64,000 nucleotides of DNA, taken from positions 186,001-250,000 of the forward strand of contig NZ_JAENHO010000012.1 of the NCBI RefSeq assembly GCF_016785085.1, given 5' to 3'. This stretch comes from Paractinoplanes lichenicola (lineage in GTDB: Bacteria > Actinomycetota > Actinomycetes > Mycobacteriales > Micromonosporaceae). Position 1 is the stretch's first letter. The number at the start of each line of letters is the position of its first letter. Of the stretch, positions 25,993 through 34,897 are shown piece by piece. Below the pieces are notes generated by a model. It searched no databases. It was not told the DNA's origin and was given only the letters and a program-made list of their open reading frames with translations. A program made the translations under genes and the position numbers.

Positions 25993-26877
25993 ATGAGGAC
26001 GGTGAGCCGCCGCCTTGCGCTCTGGCGGTCAGATCTCGAGGGCGGCGTGTGCGCGGCCCCGGAAGAGGCCGCCTCCGAAAAGCCCGGAAAGCCCAGAAAG
26101 CGCGGAGAGCCCGGAGAGCCCAGTAAGCCCGGGGAGCCGGAGGATCCGGAAACGCGCGTACGGGTGGCGATCGAGCACCGCGGCGACCGTACGGAGTTCG
26201 ACAGCCCCCTGCGGCAGGACGTCGAGTGGCAGTTCACCGACCTGACGTGGCCCGCCGACATCCCGCCGGGCACGTTCGTCACCGTCGAGTGGCACGAGCG
26301 CAAGGGCGAGGCGATCATCCGCACCACGCCGCTCGAGGAGCCCCTGCGCGTCGACGGCGTCGAGTATTGGCACGAGTACGACCCCAAGGTCGTCACCCGT
26401 GACTCCCGGCCCGACAAGTCGAACCGGGGCGCGGTGCTGCACACCGTACGGAAGCTGGGCCGGGTCTTCGACGACGGCAGCGCGGTGCTGACCGAGGAAC
26501 TGCTGGCCAAGCGTTCCGGGCTGGGCCGGGGCCAGAAGGGCGCGTTCCTGCTCAAGAACGCGATCGACCAGCTGATCCGCGAGGGTTTCCTGACCCGGGT
26601 CACCGGCAGCGTCGACTCGGCCGGCCACCCCTCCTATCCCCCGGCCGACGGTCAGGCCACGGCCGACATGGTGTTCTACGCCCCGATGGTCGAGCCGATC
26701 CCCACCGAGTCGCATCGCAACGAGCATTGGGTGACCGGCTTCATCCGCAAGCTGCCCCGCGGCTCGCAGCCCACCCAGAAGCAGCTCGACCTCTATCACC
26801 AGGCGTCCCAGTTCCAAGACATCGGCCCGCTCAAGCCCGGCTACACGTTCGTCCAGAAGCATCACCGCAACAGCTAG
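25993..26877 (+). CDS. Conserved-looking hypothetical protein with KPG/EPG repeat segment
   Basis: A 294-residue protein with no recognised family. Residues ~28-55 form a charged Pro-Gly repeat (KPGKPRKRGEPGEPSKPGEP). The remainder is well-ordered: a beta-rich part (VEWQFTDLTWPADIPPGTF, TVEWHERKGEAIIRTTPL) and a helical part resembling a winged helix (AVLTEELLAKRSGLGRGQKGAF, LLKNAIDQLIREGFL). No export signal. Starts 54 bp after wag31 and may be co-transcribed. Its stop overlaps the stop of the convergent aldehyde dehydrogenase (CTAG shared). Confidence 0.75.
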   Translation: MRTVSRRLALWRSDLEGGVCAAPEEAASEKPGKPRKRGEPGEPSKPGEPEDPETRVRVAIEHRGDRTEFDSPLRQDVEWQFTDLTWPADIPPGTFVTVEWHERKGEAIIRTTPLEEPLRVDGVEYWHEYDPKVVTRDSRPDKSNRGAVLHTVRKLGRVFDDGSAVLTEELLAKRSGLGRGQKGAFLLKNAIDQLIREGFLTRVTGSVDSAGHPSYPPADGQATADMVFYAPMVEPIPTESHRNEHWVTGFIRKLPRGSQPTQKQLDLYHQASQFQDIGPLKPGYTFVQKHHRNS

Positions 26878-28310
26878 CCGATGATCACCGTCTGCAGCTC
26901 GGTGAGCGCCTCCATGGCGTGGCTGCCGCCGACCCGCCCCAGCCCGCTGCCGGAACCGGAGCGCCCGCCGAAGGGCAGCTGACTCTCCCAGTAGTTGGTC
27001 GACTCGTTGATGTTGACCCACCCCGTACGGACGGAGTCGGCGAACTCGAGCCCCACTCCCAGATCGCGGGTGTAAATGGCGGCGAGGAGCCCGTACGGGG
27101 ATGAATTGGTCAAATCGATGGCCGCGGCCAGCGAGTCGATCTCCACAATCGGCGCGACCGGCCCGAATGTCTCCTCCACAGCCACCAGCGAGTCGGGCGA
27201 AACACCGTCCAGCACGGTCGGCTGCCAGTACAAATCGGTCGAAAGCCCCGACGAGCGAGCGCCACCGGTCAACAGAGTCGCTCCCCGCCGCAAGGCGTCA
27301 GAAACGTGAGCGTCCATCTTGTCGGCGACCCCGGCATTGTTCAGCGGCCCCATGGTCGTCGCGTCGTCGAACGGATCACCGAGCCGCACCCGATCCCGCA
27401 CCGCGGCGGTCAAAAGAGCAGCAAATTCCTCCCGTACGGCGTGATGCACGAGCAATCGCTCCCCCGCGGTGCAGCTCTGCCCCGCGCACAGGAAGCAAGC
27501 AGTCAGCGCCCCCTCGACCGCCCGCTCGAGATCCGCATCGGCCAGCACCACCAACGGCCCGTTCCCGCCCATCTCGAGCAGCGTCGCCTTCCCCGCGGCG
27601 GCCGACGCGACCAGCCGCCCGGTCGCCGTCGAGCCGATGAACGCGACCGCGTCCGTCCCCGGGTTGCGCGCGATCTCGTCGCCCACCACCGGCCCGGGCC
27701 CGGTCACCAGGTTGAGCACCCCCGGCGGCAGGTCGGCCTCGGCCACGCACCCGGCCAGCGCGACCGCGGCGACCGACGTGGACGGCGCGGGCGTCCACAC
27801 CACCGTGTTGCCGGCCGCCAGCGCCGGGGCGATCAGCTCGGCCGGCATCGTGTACGGCCAGTTCCACGGGGTGATCACGCCGACCACGCCGCGCGGCCGC
27901 CGGATCAGCAGGGCCCGCTTGCCCGCCGAGACCGAGTTGGCCAGCTGCCCGCCGAGCCGCTTGCCGTCCTCGGCCGCCATCCGCCAGTGCGTGACCAGCT
28001 CGTCCACTTCGTCGTAGGCCTCGGCCCGCAGCGGCTTGCCCTGGTCGAGCGTAAGCGTGCGGGCCAGCTCGTCGCGCCGCGACTCGATCACGTCGGCCAC
28101 CCGGTGCAGCAGGGCGGCCCGGTCGAAGGCGGACAGCCGCGCCCAGCCGTCGGTGGCCCGCCGCGCGGCCTCGATCGCGGCCCGCGCGTCGTCACGATCA
28201 CCTTCCGGTACGCGGCCCAGCGTCTCGCCGGTGGCCGGGCTGGTCGCCGTGGTGGTCTCGTGCGAGCGGGCGGGCGTCCAGGCCCCGCCGACGAACATCA
28301 GGTGGTCCAC
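26874..28310 (-). CDS. NAD(P)-dependent aldehyde dehydrogenase
   Basis: A 478-residue ALDH superfamily enzyme oxidising an aldehyde to a carboxylate. The cofactor-binding region has ITPWNWPYTMPAELIAPALAAGN and FIGSTATGRLV; the general base lies in LLEMGGNGPLVV and the catalytic Cys in FLCAGQSCTAGERL. The C-terminal LPFGGRSGSGSGLGRVGG closes the fold. The substrate class (succinate-semialdehyde, benzaldehyde or other) cannot be fixed. GTG start at 28310 without a good Shine-Dalgarno. Confidence 0.9.
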   Translation of the reverse strand: MDHLMFVGGAWTPARSHETTTATSPATGETLGRVPEGDRDDARAAIEAARRATDGWARLSAFDRAALLHRVADVIESRRDELARTLTLDQGKPLRAEAYDEVDELVTHWRMAAEDGKRLGGQLANSVSAGKRALLIRRPRGVVGVITPWNWPYTMPAELIAPALAAGNTVVWTPAPSTSVAAVALAGCVAEADLPPGVLNLVTGPGPVVGDEIARNPGTDAVAFIGSTATGRLVASAAAGKATLLEMGGNGPLVVLADADLERAVEGALTACFLCAGQSCTAGERLLVHHAVREEFAALLTAAVRDRVRLGDPFDDATTMGPLNNAGVADKMDAHVSDALRRGATLLTGGARSSGLSTDLYWQPTVLDGVSPDSLVAVEETFGPVAPIVEIDSLAAAIDLTNSSPYGLLAAIYTRDLGVGLEFADSVRTGWVNINESTNYWESQLPFGGRSGSGSGLGRVGGSHAMEALTELQTVIIG

Positions 28311-28458
28311 GCGTCCACGCTATCGGCGGTCATCACACGGTGATAGGTACGAACTGAGGTTGCGCCGAGCGCGCCGGGCCGTCGTACCGTACTTCGACAG
28401 CCTTCGATCCGGCGCCGCACCGGGGCCCCGGCCGAACGACCCCCCGAAAGGAGTCGGC

Positions 28459-29145
28459 GTGCGCATCCGCATCGTCGTCGCTTCCCTTGCCACCGCCCTC
28501 ACCGGAGCCCTCGCCATCCCCTCGGCCGCGCTGGCCGCCGCCGAGGACCCGGGCACCAACATCATCGGCGGCGGCACGGTCTCGTCCGCGCCGTGGGCCG
28601 CGGCCGTGCTCAGCAACGGCAGCTTCACCTGCTCCGGCACGATCATCTCGGCCAACTACGTGCTGACCGCGCGCCACTGCATCTCGGGCACGATGTCGGT
28701 GCGGGTGGGCAGCGTGAACCGCACGTCGGGCGGCACGACCCGCGCGGTCAGCAGCACGTCGACCCGCTACGACCTGGCCCTCATGCGGCTCGCGTCGCCG
28801 ATCACCACGTCGTACATGCCGCTGTCGAGCGCGTACCCGCCGGTCGGCTCGACCAACAACATCTACGGCTGGGGCATGACCTGCTACAGCGGCTGCAGCG
28901 CGTCGACGACGCTGAAGACCGCGACCGTGCAGGTGACCTCGACCAACCAGACCGACGCGTACGGCGGCCGCGCGATCGGCAGCACCCGGATCAACGGCAA
29001 CGCGTGGCGGGGCGACTCGGGCGGCCCCCAGGTCTACAACGGCGCGCAGGTCGGCGTGGCCTCCACGGCGGACGGCACCGCCCGCCAGTACTACGGCAGC
29101 GTCGCCTACAACCGCTCCTGGATCACCTCGGTCGCGGGCGTCTGA
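28459..29145 (+). CDS. Secreted trypsin-like serine protease (S1 family)
   Basis: A 228-residue exported protease. Sec signal peptide 1-27 (ends ALAAAE), then a chymotrypsin fold beginning with IIGGGTVSSAPWAAAV. The catalytic triad is intact: His73 (LTARHC), Asp105 (YDLALM) and Ser187 (GDSGGP). Cys58/Cys74 and Cys142/Cys146 can form disulfides. There is almost no propeptide (only about eight residues before IIGG). GTG start chosen because GAAAGGAG lies 5 bp upstream and it gives a complete signal peptide. Confidence 0.9.
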   Translation: MRIRIVVASLATALTGALAIPSAALAAAEDPGTNIIGGGTVSSAPWAAAVLSNGSFTCSGTIISANYVLTARHCISGTMSVRVGSVNRTSGGTTRAVSSTSTRYDLALMRLASPITTSYMPLSSAYPPVGSTNNIYGWGMTCYSGCSASTTLKTATVQVTSTNQTDAYGGRAIGSTRINGNAWRGDSGGPQVYNGAQVGVASTADGTARQYYGSVAYNRSWITSVAGV

Positions 29146-29154
29146 CGGCTTCAC

Positions 29155-29820
29155 CTACCCTGGTGGCGCGCCAGGAGCAGATCGGCGCGCCACCAGGTAG
29201 CCCTGTGGCACCGTCTCGGTGCCCTCGGGCGGCCGGCCACCCTGGAACACCAGTGAGAAGCCGGACGCGTCCAGACGTTCCATCATCTCCGCGGCCGACA
29301 TCCAATACGCGTCGAACTCGATACCGATGTTCAGCGAGAGCCCGCCCCGGCGCCGCTCGCCGTCACCGTCCTTGAAGGCGCACACGAAGTAGCCGCCCGG
29401 CCTGACGACACGGGCCAGCTCGCCGAATGCCGCCCCGCGGGACTCGGGCGGCAGGAAGATCAGCGAGTACCAGCAGACAACACCGGCCAGTGACGCGTCC
29501 TCGAAGGGCAGGGCCCGCACGTCCCCCACCTCGTACGGGAAACCGGGGTTGTCCCGGCGGGCCACCTCGATCATCCCCGGCGCCAGGTCGACCCCGCGGG
29601 GCGTGACGCCTCGACCGGCCAGATAGGGCAGCAGCCGGCCCGTCCCGCAGCCGATATCGGCCACGTCGCCGCCGAGGTCCGCCGCCAGGGTCAGCTCGCA
29701 GAACAGGTCGAGCACGGCCCGCTCGATCGGCATGCTCTCCAGCAAGCCGACGAGCCGTTCGGAGTACCACTCGGCCAGTTTGTCGTGCGCGTCCCGCAAC
29801 TCGTCGGTCTGTGCATCCAT
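29155..29820 (-). CDS. Class I SAM-dependent methyltransferase
   Basis: A 221-residue UbiE/COQ5-like methyltransferase. Motif I VADIGCGTGRLLPYLAGRG, the acidic GVDLAPGMIEVARRD, motif post-II VGDVRALPFEDASLAGVVCWYSL and LARVVRPGGYFVCAF are all present. The substrate is unknown. The ATG at 29820 fits the family N-terminus; the longer frame upstream has no homology. Its last codons lie within a hairpin shared with the convergent protease gene. Confidence 0.85.
   Translation of the reverse strand: MDAQTDELRDAHDKLAEWYSERLVGLLESMPIERAVLDLFCELTLAADLGGDVADIGCGTGRLLPYLAGRGVTPRGVDLAPGMIEVARRDNPGFPYEVGDVRALPFEDASLAGVVCWYSLIFLPPESRGAAFGELARVVRPGGYFVCAFKDGDGERRRGGLSLNIGIEFDAYWMSAAEMMERLDASGFSLVFQGGRPPEGTETVPQGYLVARRSAPGAPPG
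29160..29196. terminator. Convergent hairpin overlapping the methyltransferase 3' end
   Basis: CTGGTGGCGCGCC, 11-base loop, GGCGCGCCACCAG: perfect 13-bp stem, extended by CTAC/GTAG with one bulge. It starts 14 bp after the protease stop and includes the last ~14 codons of the methyltransferase gene. Confidence 0.65.
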
Positions 29821-30204
29821 GCCGGAACCGTACCGGCCCCCATTCGCTGCAGCGCGCCCAGCCAATTCCCAGAAATGGCTACGAAAGCCATTTGGCATCG
29901 CCCTCCGCGAATGGCCTCCAGGATGAGCGCGGAAACCGAAAGCGGCCGAAATCGGGCAGCGGGCAGGCAGTTGTTCGATCTCTGTCGAAGAATGGACGGG
30001 ACCGCCCGACGCGATCGGATCGCTACCCTGCGTACGGAAATTGGGGCTTTTGAATCCGAAACGTCGTCGTGTGGTCACCGCTTGTCCAGCGGGGTTGACT
30101 AACAGATCTCGAACATATATCTGTTCTCACGGTGTTGAGCCCGGCGCGGGCGGCCTCCGTACCAAGGAGTGCCGAACGCCCGTGTCACGAGGGAGCTTTT
30201 ACGT
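29821..30204. other. Intergenic region upstream of the LCP gene
   Basis: No gene is supported in these 384 bp. Local AT content is higher around 30095-30130, where the promoter of the LCP gene is expected. Upstream of that nothing was recognised. Confidence 0.5.
30095..30125 (+). promoter_or_regulatory. Possible promoter and inverted repeat for the LCP gene
   Basis: TTGACT (30095-30100) is followed after 15-17 bp by TATATC/TATCTG. An inverted repeat AACAGAT...ATCTGTT (30101-30107 and 30119-30125) lies over the spacer and -10 region, as a repressor site would. Confidence 0.4.
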
Positions 30205-31443
30205 ATGCCGCCACAGACCGCCATGCAAGGCGATCGGGTAGTCCGTCAGGGCCGCAGCAATACCTATGGTGGCGGTGGCGGCGGTGGCAGTTACACATCC
30301 GGCAACAAGGGCGGCGCGGGCAAGAAGAAGTCCAAGCGCCACAAATCGCCTATGTGGGCCAAGGTGCTGACCACATTCGGCGTGATCCTGGCCCTGGTCG
30401 GCGTCGGCGGCATCGTCGTCGTGAAGTACTTCCTCAACCAGCTGACGTCGAACATTCAGACGACGTCGAGCGTGCTCGACAACGAGGGGCTGGGCAACAA
30501 GACGGTCGCGGCGGGCAAGCTCCCCGACGGCGCGATGAACCTGCTGATGCTCGGTCTCGACACCCGCACCGGCTGGGGCGACGGCGAGTCCCGGTCCGAC
30601 ACGATCCTGATCCTGCACATCACCGCCTCGCACGACCAGGCCTACATGATCTCGATCCCGCGCGACACGGTGGCCAAGATCCCGGGCGACGACGAGATGG
30701 GCATCCGCGAGCAGACCACCAAGATCAACGCCGCCTACCTTTTCGGCTCGCAGGGCGGCCGAGGCTGGCAGGGCGGCGCCAAGCTGGCCACCAAGGCCAT
30801 CCATGAGCTGACCGGCATCGAGTTCGACGGCGTCATGGTCATCGACTTCAACGGCTTCAAGGGCATCCTCGAGGCGATGGGCGGCGTGCACCTCTGCGTC
30901 GACAAGCGCATGTGGTCGAGCCACTACGTCGTCAACAACGGCAAGGTCGAATACGCGCACGGCGCCGACCCCAAGTCGCCGCCGCGCAACGCGCTCTGGT
31001 TCGAGAAGGGCTGCCGCAACATGCAGCCGTGGGAGGCGCTCGAGTTCTCCCGGCTGCGCCACTCGACCAACGGCGACTACGACCGCCAGCGCCACCAGCA
31101 GCAGCTGCTGCGCGCGATGGCCAAGAAGGCCAGCAGCTCGGGCGTGATGGGCAACCCGCAGAAGGTGTCCAAGATCCTGGCCGCGGCCGGCAAGTCGCTC
31201 AAGATGGACACGCACGGCGTGCCGGTCGACAGCTTCATCTTCGGCCTCAAGGGCCTGGCCGCGGGCGACCTGATCCCGATCAAGACCAACGGCGGCACGT
31301 TCGCGGCCGGCGAGAGCGGCGGCGAGGGCATCACCGACGACACGCGCAAGCTGTTCGAGGCGACCTCGGCCGACCGGCTGCCCGAGTTCCTGGGCCGCCA
31401 CCCCGAGATGCTCATCAACGACTCGACCGCCGCCTCCTCCTGA
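30205..31443 (+). CDS. LytR-CpsA-Psr (LCP) family glycopolymer ligase
   Basis: A 412-residue type II membrane protein: basic Gly-rich cytoplasmic N-terminus (1-~45), one membrane helix (about 50-72, VLTTFGVILALVGVGGIVVV), extracellular LCP domain (about 100-330). LCP landmarks are NLLMLGLDTRTGWGDGESRSDTI, ISIPRDTVAKIPG, the conserved MVIDFNGFKGILEAMGGV, and ALEFSRLRHSTNGDYDRQRHQQ. These enzymes attach wall glycopolymers (arabinogalactan or teichoic-acid-like) to peptidoglycan using lipid-linked substrates. GAGGGAGC precedes the ATG. The 3' end overlaps the convergent methyltransferase gene by 29 bp. Confidence 0.9.
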   Translation: MPPQTAMQGDRVVRQGRSNTYGGGGGGGSYTSGNKGGAGKKKSKRHKSPMWAKVLTTFGVILALVGVGGIVVVKYFLNQLTSNIQTTSSVLDNEGLGNKTVAAGKLPDGAMNLLMLGLDTRTGWGDGESRSDTILILHITASHDQAYMISIPRDTVAKIPGDDEMGIREQTTKINAAYLFGSQGGRGWQGGAKLATKAIHELTGIEFDGVMVIDFNGFKGILEAMGGVHLCVDKRMWSSHYVVNNGKVEYAHGADPKSPPRNALWFEKGCRNMQPWEALEFSRLRHSTNGDYDRQRHQQQLLRAMAKKASSSGVMGNPQKVSKILAAAGKSLKMDTHGVPVDSFIFGLKGLAAGDLIPIKTNGGTFAAGESGGEGITDDTRKLFEATSADRLPEFLGRHPEMLINDSTAASS

Positions 31444-32221
31444 TCACCGCACGCCACGCGGGAATCCGCTGGACCGGCCCGCCAGGCTCCAGCGGAACCC
31501 CGTAGACCTCGGTCGGGCCCTGCTCGACGATCTCCCACGCGTCCCGGGGGAACACCGCGGCGGTCTCCCCGGCCCCGAACCGCCGCGGCGCCCGCACCCC
31601 GGCCCGGATCAGCCGATCCACCAGCGGCGGCAGCCGGGTCGGCCGGGCACCCTGGTCGAGCAGCAGGTCGAGCGGGTCGCCGGCGTGATCGGTCTCGGTG
31701 AAGCAGAGCGTCCCCCGTGCGCCGAGCAGCGCCGCCACGTTGCGGGCGACCGCCTGCCGGGACGCGTCGTCGAGCAGGTGCAGCACGCCGCGGATGTGCA
31801 CGTTGGCGTCGCCCAGCTCGTCGTGCAGCCGCTCCCCCAGCCCGGCCGAGCCGATGTCGGCCACCCGGAACGTGATCCGGCCGTCCTCGGCGCCGGACGC
31901 GCGGGCGATCGCGGCGGCCGATCCGTCCACCCCGATCACCCGCGGGGCGAAGCCGGCGAGCTCGTGAGTGCGGCGACCGGACCCGCAGCCGAAGTCGACC
32001 ATGGGCAGCTCGAGGGCGGCGTGCTGCCGCAGGGCCGCGGCCAGGCGCTCGTGCTCGGCCGGCTCGTCGGCCTCCCACAACACATCACCGCCGGGACCCG
32101 TACGGGTGATGGAGGTCCAATAGCGATCCCAGGCGCGGGTCTGGTCGCGGGGCGCGCCGAGCGCGGTGAGGGTCAGGCGGGGAATCAGCAGATATTTGCG
32201 CCATGAGGTCACCCCCGTCAT
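31415..32221 (-). CDS. Class I SAM-dependent methyltransferase
   Basis: A 268-residue methyltransferase-fold protein. Motif I MVDFGCGSGRRTHELAG, GVDGSAAAIARASG and RVADIGSAGLGERL mark the SAM site; the rest, including GVLHLLDDASRQAVARNVAALLG and LCFTETDH, is consistent with a small-molecule methyltransferase. It opens with a short Arg/Lys-rich segment before the helical cap. Substrate unknown. Unrelated to the methyltransferase at 29155 beyond the shared fold. Confidence 0.8.
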   Translation of the reverse strand: MTGVTSWRKYLLIPRLTLTALGAPRDQTRAWDRYWTSITRTGPGGDVLWEADEPAEHERLAAALRQHAALELPMVDFGCGSGRRTHELAGFAPRVIGVDGSAAAIARASGAEDGRITFRVADIGSAGLGERLHDELGDANVHIRGVLHLLDDASRQAVARNVAALLGARGTLCFTETDHAGDPLDLLLDQGARPTRLPPLVDRLIRAGVRAPRRFGAGETAAVFPRDAWEIVEQGPTEVYGVPLEPGGPVQRIPAWRAVIRRRRRSSR

Positions 32222-32368
32222 CCTTCCCGGCGTCGGCGGGCCGGGGAAGGCGCCGGAAACGGTGCTTGATCGATCTCTCTGCGAGTGAATCCGTTGTTGC
32301 GGAGGGCTATGAGAGATGATTACGCACCGAGATCAGACCGTAACAATGCGGGGGTACGGTCCCGTCCC

Positions 32369-32866
32369 ATGATTCGGCGGAGTGGCCTGGCCACGGTCGG
32401 TATGGCGATAACGCTCACCCTGACGGGCTGCGGCTCGGACAGTGACAACGAGATGGTGTTCGGTGGCGACCCGGTGACGCAGTGTGTGCGCCTGCCGCAG
32501 GACGCCTCCATGGTCATCGGCGAGGTGGTGCGCGCGCCGGCCGGCGCCGATCTCGTCGTCAAGAAGATCGGCCTGGTCGACGCCAAGAACGTCGACACCG
32601 ACAAGGCCTTCATCGTGCCGCTCGGCAGCGGCCGGCGTCCCCTCTCGAGCGCCGCCTATCCCCCGGCGGCCAACTCGACCTGGGCGGCCCGGATGCCCGC
32701 CGAGAACGCGACGATCCGGGCCGGCGAGGAGGCCAACCTGCTGCTCGTGGTGAGCCGCAAGAGCGCCCTCGACGGCTCGGCGGCGGGCATGCAGATCGAC
32801 TGGCTCGGCGGTTCCAAGGCCAACACGACCACGTACGAGTTCCGGGCCGACTGCGCCGGGGCCTAA
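32369..32866 (+). CDS. Putative lipoprotein, unknown function
   Basis: A 165-residue exported protein with a lipoprotein signal (MIRRSGLATVGMAITLTLTGC; lipobox LTGC), so it should be anchored to the outer face of the membrane. The mature part is beta-rich and unrecognised; two Cys (CVRLPQ and FRADCAGA) near its ends may bond. The ATG at 32369 gives a proper signal peptide, and the in-frame upstream extension does not. Its stop overlaps the convergent LLM gene by 4 bp. Confidence 0.75.
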   Translation: MIRRSGLATVGMAITLTLTGCGSDSDNEMVFGGDPVTQCVRLPQDASMVIGEVVRAPAGADLVVKKIGLVDAKNVDTDKAFIVPLGSGRRPLSSAAYPPAANSTWAARMPAENATIRAGEEANLLLVVSRKSALDGSAAGMQIDWLGGSKANTTTYEFRADCAGA

Positions 32867-33819
32867 CGCAGCGCCGGCAGGACCTTGGCCCCGAACGTCT
32901 CGATGAACGGGGTCAGGTCCTGCCCGACGTGGTGCAGGTAGATGCGGTCGAAGCCCAGTGCGGCGTATCCGCGCAGCTTCTCGATGTGCTCCTCGATGTC
33001 GGCCGAGATGTTGACGACCTTGCCGACCTGCTCGACGGTCACGTTCTCGGAGACGACGTCGAAGTGGTCGACGGTCTCGAGGTCCCAGCACACCGGCGGG
33101 GCGAAGATGTTGCTGCGCCACTGGTCGTGCGCGATCGCCTCGGCCTCGTGCTGCGTCGGCGCCCAGCTCAGGTGCACCTGCAGGCAGACCGGCCCGCGCC
33201 CGCCCGAGCCGCGGTACTGCTCGATCATCGCGCGCAGGTGGTCGTCGGGCGCGTTGACCGTGACCAGGCCGTCGGCCCAGCGCGCGCACCAGGCCGCGGT
33301 CTTGGTGCTCACCGCGGCGCCGATCAGCGGGGGCGCCGTCTCGGGCCGGGTCCACAGCCGGGCCCGGTCGACCTTGATCAGACCGTCGCGGGTGACCTCC
33401 TCCCCGGCCAGCAGGTCGCGGATGACGCCGACGCTTTCCAGCAGCCGAGCCTCCCGTACGTCCTTGCGCGGCCACGGTTCCCCGGTGATGTGCTCGTTGC
33501 TGTATTCACCGCTGCCCAGGGCGGCCCAGAACCGGCCCGGATACATGGCGCCGAGCGTCCCGATGGCCTGCGCGATGATCGCCGGGTGGTAGCGCTGACC
33601 GGGCGCGTTGACGACCCCGAACGACAGGTTGGTCGCCTGCAGCGCGGCACCCAGCCACGACCAGGCGAACGCCGACTCGCCCTGCCGGCGGCTCCACGGC
33701 GAGAAGTGATCGGAGCACATCGCCGCGTCGAAGCCGGCGCGTTCCGCGGCCACCATGGCGGCCAGCAACTCGGCGGGCGGGATCTGCTCGTGCGAGGCGT
33801 GAATGCCGTACTCCGTCAT
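32863..33819 (-). CDS. LLM-class flavin-dependent oxidoreductase (TIGR03885-like)
   Basis: A 318-residue luciferase-like TIM-barrel oxidoreductase. MTEYGIHASHEQIPPAELL, DAAMCSDHFSPW, GRFWAALGSGEYSNEHITGEPWP and the terminal GFDRIYLHHVGQD, FIETFGAKVLPALR fit the TIGR03885 (non-F420 flavinoid, FMN-dependent) group. The exact cofactor, FMN or F420, is not certain. Single gene, convergent with the lipoprotein gene. Confidence 0.85.
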   Translation of the reverse strand: MTEYGIHASHEQIPPAELLAAMVAAERAGFDAAMCSDHFSPWSRRQGESAFAWSWLGAALQATNLSFGVVNAPGQRYHPAIIAQAIGTLGAMYPGRFWAALGSGEYSNEHITGEPWPRKDVREARLLESVGVIRDLLAGEEVTRDGLIKVDRARLWTRPETAPPLIGAAVSTKTAAWCARWADGLVTVNAPDDHLRAMIEQYRGSGGRGPVCLQVHLSWAPTQHEAEAIAHDQWRSNIFAPPVCWDLETVDHFDVVSENVTVEQVGKVVNISADIEEHIEKLRGYAALGFDRIYLHHVGQDLTPFIETFGAKVLPALR

Positions 33820-33949
33820 TTCTTGGCCTTACCCCGCATCCCCGCCGGGAAAGCCTGCAAACTTCCTGGGAACCGGCGAGACGGACTCGAATCGGATACG
33901 AACGGCGCAACCGGTGGCGATCATCCGCGGCGCCGGACCAGCATCGGGT

Positions 33950-34681
33950 ATGCGTGACGTGCGGTTCACCCGAAGGCTTCTGTTCACCGCCGGCTCCGGA
34001 GTGCTGGGCGTGGCGATCCTCAACGCCTGCTCCTCCTCGTCGTCGGAGGACAGCCCGCCGGCGGCGAGCACGTCCCCCTCAGCGCCGAGTGCGGGCACCG
34101 GCGGCTGGGAGCGGGTCAACCTCTCCTTCGTGTCGGCCTATCTGCTCGTCCGGGGCAACGACGCGGCGATCGTCGACCTCGGCACGGGCGGCTCGGCCGA
34201 CGCCATCGGGCAGGGGCTCACCGCGGCCGGCAGCAGCTTCTCGGCCGTACGGCATGTGATCCTCACCCACAAGCACGAGGACCACGCGGGCGGGCTGGCC
34301 GGGGTCTCCGCCGAGACGCCCAACGCCAAGATCTACGTCGGTCAGGCCGACCTCGCCGAGGTCATCGCGGAGAAGCAACTGACCTCGATCAAGGACGGCG
34401 ACGAGGTGTTCGGGCTGCGGATCGTCGGCACGCCGGGCCACACCGCCGGGCACATCTCCGTCTTCGACCCGTCGACCGGCACCCTCGTCGCGGGCGACGC
34501 CCTCAACAACAACAGCGGGCTGGCCGGCTCCGACCCGCAGTACACCGCGGACGAGACCCAGGCCGCCGCGTCGGTCAAGAAGCTGGCCGGGCTCGACGTC
34601 AAGGCGATCCTGCCCGGCCACGGCGACCCGATCACCTCCGGCGCCGCCGACGCCCTGCGCAAGCTGGCCGAGTCGCTGTAA
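33950..34681 (+). CDS. MBL-fold metallo-hydrolase lipoprotein
   Basis: A 243-residue extracytoplasmic metallo-beta-lactamase-fold hydrolase. The N-terminus has twin arginines (FTRRLLFTAGSG) and a lipobox-like LNAC followed by a Ser-rich linker, suggesting Tat export and lipid anchoring. The di-metal motif HKHEDHAGG (HxHxDH), GHTAGH, GDALNNN and PGHGDP supply the remaining ligands. Substrate unknown. The TAA stop is formed by the first three bases of the palindromic element at 34679, so the original C-terminus may have been longer. Confidence 0.85.
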   Translation: MRDVRFTRRLLFTAGSGVLGVAILNACSSSSSEDSPPAASTSPSAPSAGTGGWERVNLSFVSAYLLVRGNDAAIVDLGTGGSADAIGQGLTAAGSSFSAVRHVILTHKHEDHAGGLAGVSAETPNAKIYVGQADLAEVIAEKQLTSIKDGDEVFGLRIVGTPGHTAGHISVFDPSTGTLVAGDALNNNSGLAGSDPQYTADETQAAASVKKLAGLDVKAILPGHGDPITSGAADALRKLAESL

Positions 34682-34845
34682 GGCCTGTTTTTCAACTGGG
34701 GTGGGTGCGAGGAGCGGTCCAGATTTCGTCTGGTGGTGGCCCGTGGAAGCCCGGCTCCCGGGGTTGGAACCGGGTTTTCGCGGGACGCCGCCAGGCGGGA
34801 TCTGGGCCCCTCCGCAGCCCCGGCTCAGTTGAAAAACAGGCCTTA
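34679..34845. mobile_element. 167-bp MITE-like palindromic element
   Basis: The ends are a perfect 20-bp inverted repeat: TAAGGCCTGTTTTTCAACTG (34679-34698) and its complement (34826-34845). If the outer TA is a target duplication the terminal repeat is 18 bp, as for Tc1/mariner-IS630 or IS5-type miniature elements. The interior is also an imperfect palindrome (GTCCAGAT facing ATCTGGGC, CCCGG facing CCGGG around 34760), so the whole unit can fold into one long hairpin. No transposase is encoded. Confidence 0.75.
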
Positions 34846-34897
34846 CGTTCATGTGGCGGTTGCGTGGGCGCCGCTCGGCAAAACGTAGTGTCGGCGC

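Noticed and set aside
34679..34845. Simple intrinsic terminator
   Set aside because: Arms are 20 bp, perfect, and separated by over 120 bp of further palindromic sequence with no T tract, which fits a miniature mobile element better.
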